Source: Oppiella nova (taxonomy: Eukaryota > Arthropoda > Arachnida > Sarcoptiformes > Oppiidae). Taken from it: a DNA stretch of 22,181 bases. Within the stretch, counting starts at the first letter, position 1; each line of letters opens with the position of its first letter. The notes beneath the pieces were generated by a model that ran no database searches, was not told the origin of the DNA, and saw nothing but the letters and a program-made list of their open reading frames with translations. The stretch spans positions 1 through 22,181 of the forward strand of contig CAJPVJ010000621.1 of NCBI GenBank assembly GCA_905397405.1, given 5' to 3'. Shown piece by piece: positions 1 to 9,100 of the stretch. The position numbers and the translations under genes are program-made.

Positions 1-226
1 CTAGAATCTCCCAGTTCAATCAAAAATGGATTCACACTTTATCTATGAGTATGACATAGCATTTTCAGTGTATATACTATTTGTAACATTTTGGATTACA
101 TTTAAAATATTTAATTACAATTAATTTTTAAGTATTTTAAATTAAATATGCATTCATTAGATGATTTACATGAAATTATTAATTTGTTTAGTATTTTCCA
201 CGATGAGAATAAAATATAGAGATGCA
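1..226. other. AT-rich sequence with no supported gene
   Basis: This stretch lies downstream of the gustatory-receptor-like gene. Both strands are full of stops. A short open stretch on the minus strand at the very edge (~40-1) cannot be tied to any exon in phase. I see no RNA gene or repeat. Confidence 0.5.
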
Positions 227-273
227 TTTATTATGATCTGAAATTAGAGGGAACAAGATAATTTTTATTACAA

Positions 274-1557
274 TTAATTCATTAAACATAATAAATTTAG
301 TGTTTTAATTAATGATAAAATTAACACAAAACTCAATAACACACTAACAAATATTTGCTCTTTGGCTAACAAACTGAGTAAAAGAGGTATATACTATAGT
401 TGACGTTATTATTCAGTAAACATTTAGAGTATAGAAAAATGACATTAGTAAAGTTATTTATAAGTCAAGTGAATTGTCTCAATGAACACAAACGAGAATT
501 TAATTTGAAAACAAACCTTGAGTTTTGTTTTTAATGAAAATTCTTTAGCGTTAAGTTTACGCAATAATTTATAAGTAGTTTGTGTTGTATTAGAGACTAG
601 TGAAGCGGATATAATAAGCACCGACAGGACAGTTGTTTTGACACATAAAATGAGCGAAAATTCAATTTTAGGCAAAATCGGCATTTGTGTGAAAAAGTAG
701 AGATAAGAGAGGAAAAGGATTATCGTTACGAATATAGCCAACGATTGAGTCAAATAATGTTTCCAATAGTTATTATACGACGAGATTCTGACACATACTT
801 TCTGATGACTTCTCAATATATCGATTAATATTATCTCCTTTTCCGCCAAATTAAAGTCATTACTCATGAGTGCATTGATTTGTGTCTCCACACAAATAAG
901 CTGTGTTTTGAGGTAATAGCAGATTATTATGAAATAGATTGGAAACCAATAGAGTGCACGACAGCAATAATACGTCCAAAACATCCACACAATTGTCCAA
1001 ACGATGGCATACGCGAGGAAATCTTCAGCGGAATAATTGACAAACATTGTGACAATCATAGCTAAACCACACAGCAATGCAATCGTAATAACCGTATTGT
1101 TGGCGAAAAAGAAACCAATTCTTGACATTTGGTTTAAGAGTTTCAATGATTTGGTGTCAATTGTCAACTTTTTTGGCTTAACTAACCCATTGATGGCACC
1201 GAATAATTCAATCCATGAATACTCGTGTTTGGGACGATTCAGAGCAATAAAGTGGAAACCAATGAAGTTTACCGACCATAACAGGCATAGTAGTTCATAA
1301 TATTGGGGAACACCACCCAATAGTACTGACCAACTGCCCAGATATACATGGATTTTGTGAATGTGTATATCATGAATTTGAATGTAAATTATCAAAACAA
1401 CTCTTATGAATATGATTGTGACAAATAAAAGCATAAATAAATTATGCTTCTCATTTATTGATTCATAATCTATTTTATAATAAATTTTAAGCCAATTGTC
1501 TAAATATCCTTGTTTATTTTTCAATGGATTTAAATATATTTTAGAGGTATGCATCAT
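274..1557 (-). CDS. Gustatory-receptor-like 7TM protein, two-exon model
   Basis: Exon 1 starts at an ATG (1557) and stays open for over 360 codons. It shows about six hydrophobic membrane segments (residues ~40-60, 78-105, 152-173, 180-217, 272-291, 300-322), a Lys/Leu-rich loop before the last one, and no signal peptide. Together with the SLKTKLK stretch near residue 341, this resembles arthropod gustatory receptors, in which TM7 sits on a separate short exon. A matching last exon exists: acceptor after the pyrimidine-rich tract ending at 374, exon 373-274, phase 2, coding a hydrophobic helix (FVSVLLSFVLILSLI) and a TAA. It joins in phase to a donor at 493 (exon 1 end 494), giving 387 aa, normal for the family. 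AATAAA signals follow at 269-264 and 232-227. The usual TYhhhhhQF motif is not seen, and the exon 1/2 junction uses a weak GTTTGT donor. A non-GR chemoreceptor-like 7TM protein is the alternative. The ligand is unknown. Confidence 0.62.
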
Positions 1558-2174
1558 TGTTTACTTATAAGTTACTTCTGTTTAGTAACAAATAATCTAA
1601 AGTTAAACTAAAAATACAGAAAATGTAGCGAAAAGTAAATTTCATAATAAAAGAATAATTAAGACTTCGTTTGTAAACAATTAGTTTAAGTACTTATTAT
1701 AAGTATTCTTTTGGATATAATTAAAACTTTCTTAATTAAAGTAAAGTAACTAGTAATTGTTTTATGATATAAAATGAATATTATATATCATTTATGCTAC
1801 TTCTATATTAATTATGAGAACATTTCAAAATAGACCAAAAGTACTCGTTATATAATAAACAGTTCAATATATTGATAATTATAGACTTAATTTGTAAACC
1901 AATTCAATTTTACTTTAATGTGAATTTATATTTTAAATTAATATTTTCTAGGACATAAAAACCTATAAATTTCTTACAATCTTTATTTAAACTAAATAAT
2001 TATTTATAAATATCCTACATTTAATGAAATTTTTATGAATAATAATAATAGTTTAATTCAAAACATTTAAATTCATATTACGGTACATATTAATATATTC
2101 AGTGTATAAACTTTTTAACAAAACTTATATCAAATAGGCTTTAATTACTTTTATAAAATAATTCAATTTTGTAT
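1558..2174. other. Intergenic AT-rich region (5' of GR-like gene, 3' of copy A)
   Basis: About 620 nt between the end of LRR-GPCR copy A and the start of the gustatory-receptor-like gene. No open frame with homology is visible. It holds a candidate polyadenylation signal for copy A at 1982-1987 and presumably the promoter of the receptor gene, but no clear TATA or other element stands out in such AT-rich DNA. Confidence 0.5.
1982..1987 (-). terminator. Candidate polyadenylation signal AATAAA for copy A
   Basis: AATAAA on the minus strand, 188 nt beyond the stop codon at 2175. Copies B and C have the same hexamer 191 nt beyond their stops, which gives it some support, although the hexamer is common in AT-rich DNA. 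Confidence 0.35.
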
Positions 2175-5100
2175 CTAACACTCGGTATTAGTATTACTTG
2201 TTGTCAAAGAGAGACTCGTAACAGAAGTGTGTGAATACGATTGACTGACACCTGAATGAGACACATCTGAATCGGCACTTCTTTGCGGTGTCTTTCTCTC
2301 CAAACGAGTTGTCAATTGATATAACATAACGAATAAACCCTTTTATAGATTTAAATGATGTTAGAATTGGTGATCAATTATTACTATGACTCTAACCTGT
2401 AATCCGTTTATTATGATAAATAAATATGAAAATACATTTGGAAATGAAGTGAAGCGATGCATATAAAAGACAAATAGAGTCCAAGAAATGCCAGAATTAA
2501 AGAGCAAACACAAGAAACAAAACACTTGTCCGCCGGCCACTCGGTCTTTGGATTTTCGGACGATCACAACAAACAAATAGCCAATGAATAAGACATTCAA
2601 TATAATGGAAACCATTGCGGGAACTATTAATTGACATCAATTGTTGAAGATTTTAGTATAACATTAAAAAATACATTTTAATATTAATAAATACCTATCA
2701 GTATTAAGATATTATTTGGGTGTTTAGGCGATGATATCCAGCAACTATTATAAATTTGTGTATACCGGTAATTAAAAATTTTTAGAAATAGTTAGAAATT
2801 TACATACAAATAATCCGATCCAACCAATGGTTCAGCAAACGGTTGACCAGCGCTAAGGGAAATACTAAGCAGGGAAATGAGTATAATTATAGCTGGTATA
2901 CCATATCCAAGTGATTTTATTTCCATAAATAATTTACGTTTAAATATACGTAACATACGGTTTGCTTTCTTGACCTTAGGTACGTTTTCGTAGGTTTGTT
3001 TGTAACTATCGTTACTCATATTGTCTTTCTTACTCTTTTGAACACATAACGGCTGTTAAAACAAAAGATTATAAACATTATAAAATACTATTTAAAAGTA
3101 ATTTTGTTTTTACCAGAATCTCATTCCTGTCCATTCCTATAATAATCAGTAGGTTTGCAACCAATAAACACACGCATAGATTGATGATAAAAAAGTCTTG
3201 TTTCTTCAAAAATCCAAGAGTTGTATCACTCAGTCCTTTGTTTTTAATTCTCATATTAAATAATCTTTTTCGTGACAATAATATTATAGTAAATAATAAA
3301 CAAATTATAGAAACCAGTGTTGTATACAGTCAATTTTATAAGAAGTGAAGTAATAGGCAAAGAGACGGTGAGCACAGGTATTCTTGACGTTTTAAACAGT
3401 TTACTAACGTAAGCGTCTGTCAAAAGAGCACTAATCTCAGTGACTCTATTAGACGACAACCCTCTGAAGACCACTTATTAAGAGTAAAATCCCAGAAAAC
3501 ACAATCAACCAAATCGCCAACAATTAAATTTTTCTTATGACTTAAACTATGATATAAATTATAATTAATTTTAACTCAAATATGAAATAATTGTCAAACA
3601 ATTACCTGATTCTTACATTGGAGTCATCAGTAAATACATGGGATTTATTTTCAATACTGAATGCAATTATATCACTATTGATCTCTTTATTAACAATTTT
3701 ATTATTTAAATACTCGTGTAATCCATCGATAAGAGCTCCGAGAGATGTATCTGTTATACACGAGCTCTTCTCGTCATATGTCTCATCGGTTTTACCTCTT
3801 TTTGGTATCAAAATTGAAGAAGAATTGTATTCAAAGAGAATTTCTTCATTTGAATTAAAATAATTTATTTGAAATAAATTTTTACTAATAATTTCTTTCG
3901 TGTCATTCACTGGTTTTGTATTACAATTTGAAGAGAAACCTGTATATTGTATGTACTGTAAGAGTTGGGATCCCATTCCTATTTGCTGAGTGTCTGAGCC
4001 CTCATTGGTTCGGGCGCTGACCAGATAGTAAACTGACTTATTATTTTGTTTCAAAAGACGCTAACAGCCGAGTTGTGAACTTAGTCAACAAACGTTCTTT
4101 AATAAATTTAATTGTTATTAACAGTAGTTTAGTCTCAAACCATCCATTGATTGCAAACCATTTGTGTCGTTAGTATTTTTAACAATAATATCGAGTGAAT
4201 CAATGACATCCTCAACAGATGTGATATTCTTGTTAATCAAGTCTTGTAACCAACAGTTCTCCTTCTCTGGTCCTCTTTCATCAAAAGTGCCGTTTTGTAA
4301 GCACTTCCACCTAAGCATACCATTCCCGTTGGTACAGTTGGCTTCTGAATATTCCCCAGGCTTAACAATAGGCCATTCACTGACCCCGTTATGATCATTA
4401 TATTGTCCGTCAATATTACACCAAATACCTAATTTGTTAAATTTACAAACAATTTGTGTTATTAATACTGTATTATATAGACTTAATTAAATTCTACCTG
4501 AATAAAACTCCCAAATTGTAGTGTCATCACTACATTTAGCGTCAAATATTTGTTTTTCAAAAATTTTTCTTTGATTCATAAGCCACAGAAAATGAGACAT
4601 TTGTTTTGGTGAACATATCAGTGGATTATTTGCTAAATATAACTTATTTTTATCGTTGTTTTTAAGAAAATCTTCAAAATAAACTTGTTTAATATATTCA
4701 AAGTGATTATTTTCTGTAAAAATTTTGAGGTTTTACAAGTAAATTACAATTTTAAAAAGTATATTAAAAATTGAAAATATTTACCCAAATTTAATGTAAC
4801 AATCCTCTGTTTAATATTGAAAACACCTTGCTCTAATTTATTGTCATTCAGTTCAGTAGATCCGAAGTCAATATACAGGTCTTTGCAATTGTTGTCTAAT
4901 TGGCGACATTCCTGTACTTGAAAGGCGTCCGCAGATATACCATTGATTGTAATGTTAGTAAATCTTAGTTTTTCAATGTTTGCCACATTATAGACAATGT
5001 TATTTCCAACAAAACATTATTATTTGACTGGGAATTTACACTAGTGAAAATTACACAACAGAAGTAATCTTTTCCGTCTCAGGCCATCTTATAATAGTCT

Positions 5101-5598
5101 TAAATTGAAATTTAATTGTTTGTTAAGTAAGTTCAAATTGATCGACGAAAATGCTTTATATAAATTATAGTCCGGGTTATCTGGATAATCTTGTAGACTC
5201 GTTTCAAAATTGTAACAATTATTCCAGATTTTTGTCTCAAAAGATGTAGAAAATGCTTGCGTGTGAATTTTCTCCAAATTGTTTGACATTATGTATGTCT
5301 CCTTGAATTTGAAATTTCTAAACACATTTTTAGGCAATTCTTTGTTAAGTATGGGTGCGATCCATATAAATAAATCCAAATTCTTGTCATTATGACTATT
5401 ATCAAAGTCAGTCAACTCTTTCTCTATATCCAAATCATTAACTCTTGAATAACAAGTAAAAGATTTTTGTTCATCTTGATAATTACAGCCCTCTGTAAAC
5501 TCATTTTTGTCAAGATATTCAAGAAATATATCACATTTATCGGCATTTACTATAATTATTAACAAGGATAATATTAGTACACTTGGTAAACGATTCAT
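2175..5598 (-). pseudogene. LRR adhesion GPCR copy A, disrupted
   Basis: Exons by homology to copies B and C: 5598-4785 (signal peptide and LRR), 4713-4498 (LRRCT), 4428-3606 (HormR and GAIN), 3546-3114 (GPS, TM1-2), 3052-2808 (TM3-4 position), 2744-2695 (second extracellular loop, CWISSPKHP), 2623-2397 (TM5 to the NGLQ of TM7), 2339-2175 (end of TM7 plus tail). All splice sites are GT/AG and phases match the paralogues. It is broken in three places: stops between 5091 and ~5000 in the LRR block, stops between 4118 and 4060 in GAIN, and stops with a shift between ~3430 and 3290 after loss of half the GPS. TM3 is replaced by a Lys/Arg-rich stretch. LRRCT, HormR (CNIDGQYND...CWLQDL), TM2 and TM4-7 are still readable. 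The last exon carries a 54-residue end with a Ser/Thr-rich tail. Before duplication it presumably encoded a self-cleaving cell-surface receptor. I favour a recent pseudogene; expressed fragments are possible. Confidence 0.75.
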
Positions 5599-6108
5599 TT
5601 TTTGAATAAATTGTGAATGTGTTTTAATGAAACAAAAATATTTTATAACTTTTATATAATTTATGATTGCTCATATTTCCTTATTCCAATGTAAACTTTT
5701 ACTTATATTATTATATTTGCGTACACTTTGTGATAACATTTTATGAGTTTTTATGACTCTGTTTCAAGTTTATATTATTCAGCCGGTAAATATTTTATGC
5801 TTTGACAGTAGTAACTATAGTAAATAAATGTTTATTAATTCAATAATATCGCAATTAATTTTATAATAAATTTATAAAACCATGGAATTTAATGGATATT
5901 TTGACAAATATTTTTATTAACTATATCTTAACAATAAGACAAATTTACAGATTCAACAAATTTAACAGTATATAACAATAGTGTTTGGTGATATTTGATT
6001 AAATAAGCTTATTTTACTACTAATGATAACAATTAATTAATATACCATATAATATTTATGTAAATGTTTATATTATATAACCTTTGATTAGTATAATATA
6101 ATATAATC
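5599..6108. other. Intergenic AT-rich region between copies A and B
   Basis: About 510 nt without a supportable gene. It contains the putative promoter of copy A near 5599 and up, and a polyadenylation candidate for copy B at 5913-5918. A short TAATA-type run lies at ~6090-6105. Nothing else was recognised. Confidence 0.5.
5913..5918 (-). terminator. Candidate polyadenylation signal AATAAA for copy B
   Basis: AATAAA on the minus strand, 191 nt beyond the TAA of copy B at 6109, the same distance as in copy C. The evidence is positional only. Confidence 0.35.
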
Positions 6109-9100
6109 TTAATTGTTGAAACGAATAGCCAACTGATAGATCATAATAAAGACTCCCTGAATAAATATATAAGATAACTTAAATAAAAATATTATTTTAA
6201 CAACGATCTGAATACATACTTGAGATCCATTCATAACAATGAAAACATATGACAATATGTTTGGGAATGGACTCAAACGATGCATATATGATAGGAATAG
6301 AGACCACGAAATACCGGAATTCAATAATAATAACAAGAATCCCAACACTTGACGCCTATTGACTGATGACTTCAATTTGATTACTTCATGGATTAGGTAT
6401 GCGATGAAAATAATATTCACTGCCATTACTATCACTGCGGGACCTTATATTTAAGAAATGGAAATATAAATACCTTGGTCATTGAAATATAAATATGATT
6501 ATAAATACCGATAAAAATCCATATATTGTTTGGATGTTTTGGTGATGATATCCAACAACTGTTTTAAAACAAATCTTTAATCAATAACCAGTACATAATC
6601 AACAAATTATACTCACAAATAATCAGATCCCACGAGTCCTTCGGAGAATGTACGGCCAGAGTTGGGCCAAACACTCAATAAGCCAATAAAAATGATAGGC
6701 ACCGGGAGTCCATATCCCAGTAACACAAATATTTTGTCTTTGCAAGCAATCATAAACACATTATAAGTCATACGAAACAAATGAAAGGCCTGTAAAAGCA
6801 TCCAAAGGAATGTCGACAACAAGGAGTACAACAGGAGTAATGAAATCACTTTGCATACAAACTATAAGATAATGAAAATGAGTTCATTTGATACTGAATT
6901 GAAATAAAGTGAAAATATTTACATTGATTTCGGTTCTGTCCATTCCTACCATAATTAGCAGATTCGTGAATAGGAGAGAAATACTTAGATTTAATACAAT
7001 AAGATCTCTTTTTCTTAACAATTGGTTTGTCATTTCATTGAAACTATCTTTCTTGACATTGCTGTTGATATTGAATGTATGGAGTAATAAGACTAAAGTG
7101 TGCTGTTTTGTAATCAAAATAATGGTAATAATGAGGCAAATGACAGAAAGTGAACAAAACACTTGAGTGACCACATTCTTCATGTAGTCATCAGTTTCTC
7201 GGCCACTCGTGTCCATAAGAGCCGCAAAGTTTGTCAGATGATTGCATTCACAGACAGTGGTCTCACGATCCGAGTCCATCTCTATGAGACGACAGCCCTC
7301 TGAAGACCACTTATTTCGAGTGAAGTCCCAGAAAACACAGTCAACTCTATCGCCCAAATAAAGTCTATTCTTGTGTTTTAAACTATCAAAAAACATAAAT
7401 AAGATAAGTATTAAGTAATTATTTTTACCTAAAATTAAGTAATTTGCTAATTAATAATATTATGCTAATTACCTGACTCTTACATGCGACCCATTTCCTA
7501 ATATATGAGTATTGATTGCATTCGTAAGACTAAACGCAATGATATCAGTATTGACTTGTGTTTCATTGGTGCCATCAGTTAAATACTGTTGCAATTCATT
7601 GATCAGAAACCCTAAAGAAGTGTGTTTTAGACACGACTGCATCTCTTCATCATTTGCAAGACTTTGGCTCACATTTGGTATTAATATCGAAGAGGAATTG
7701 TATTCAAACAATATTTTCTCAGTTTTATTAAAGTAATGTTTTTGGACTAGATTTTTGCTCCAAAATAATTTTGTATCGTTCAATGAATTTAAATAGCAAT
7801 TAGTGGAGAATCCAGTGGATTGTATGTAATGCAATAAATTTGATGCCGTCTCCAGTCTCTGACTGGCATTACCGTCAGTCCAGGCCATGGACTGGTCTAT
7901 CACTTGGCTATACATCAGAACAAAGTTTTCCGATATATTCAAAGCAATCGATGGCTCACTAATAGAGTCATTATTTTGTAAGTAATTATTTAAGTTGTCT
8001 ATTATTTTCAAGACTTTTTCCAAACCCTCCATTGATTTCAAGCCATTATTATCAACAGTGTTGTTGACAACTGTTTCCAGTGATTGGTTGTGCAGCAGTT
8101 GTGTTGACTATAAGAACCGCTGGTTCAGGAGATTGGTTGTCAGGAGATTGAGGCCGGGGTAGAGTAGTTTAGACGGTAAAAGATTCGTGAAGGTAAAGTA
8201 CTGTGGAAAAGGGTTGGGACATTCAACGACTGAGTGCTTACCCGATGCGACGGCCGGCCATCTCTCAACTCCATGCATCCAATCATACTTCCCATCGCTA
8301 TTACACATAACATCTGGTATTATAATGATTGGGGATGAGGTTCTTGTAGTGCTTAAGACTTTAGAAGTGGTAGAAATAAAAGGACTGGTAGATGAAGTGT
8401 TATCTGTCGTGGTAGTCGTAGGTTGAGTAACTGTGGTACTGGCTTGTGATGTACTTGAATATAAAGTGCTTGTGGATAGAGATTGTGTGGTTGAGGTTCT
8501 CGTTGATGAAGCACCTGTAGATGAGGTACTGGTAGGTGTGGCAGATGTGGTTGTAGATGAGGTTCTGGGTTGTGGTGAAGTGCTATCATAAATGATGGTG
8601 GAGTATGTGCTCGTAGTTTCAGTAGAATTCATTGTAGTTAATTCAGTGGGCGATGAAGTGCCTATAATTTAAATAATTAAAACAAAGTAATTCTTAAAAT
8701 TTAAATATTAATTCATAAGTAATAAGTGATGTCATACCCTCTATAGTATCAATTCCCCAGTCAAACTCCCAAACAGTCTGTCCATTTGGACAACCTGTAG
8801 ACCAAACTCTTGATTGATATCTGTCTCTATTCTTTAAAAGCCAATTGAATTTGGATTTTTGTATTGAATCACAATTTAATGGATTTTTCCCGAAGTATAA
8901 TATATTTGATGGATTGTTGTCTAAGAAGCTCTTAAATATTCTCTCCTCAATGTATTCAAAGTTATTGTCCTCTAAACAAATGAATACAAAATAGTAATCA
9001 TTTATGCTATTATAGTATGTATCTATTAATTTGATACAATTAGTAGTATAAAAATGTTACCTAAAATGAGATAAACAATACGATCGTTAATATCAAAAAC

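Noticed and set aside
4060-4160. A hidden short intron rescuing the GAIN stops of copy A
   Set aside because: The obvious GT/AG pair (GTTAAT...GGCTGTTAG) breaks phase and meets a stop; a phase-correct alternative (GTTTGA to CAAATAG at ~3990) lacks a pyrimidine tract and would drop about 50 conserved residues.
8108-8245. Small inversion as the cause of the lost HormR core in copy B
   Set aside because: The reverse strand shows only a weak TGGTT...TTGGTT resemblance to the CWLDELV codons and no WxC or DG motif in the right order.
8187-8426. Plus-strand Val-rich frame opposite the mucin-like linker
   Set aside because: An antisense product of Ser/Thr codon repetition; no start context or homology.
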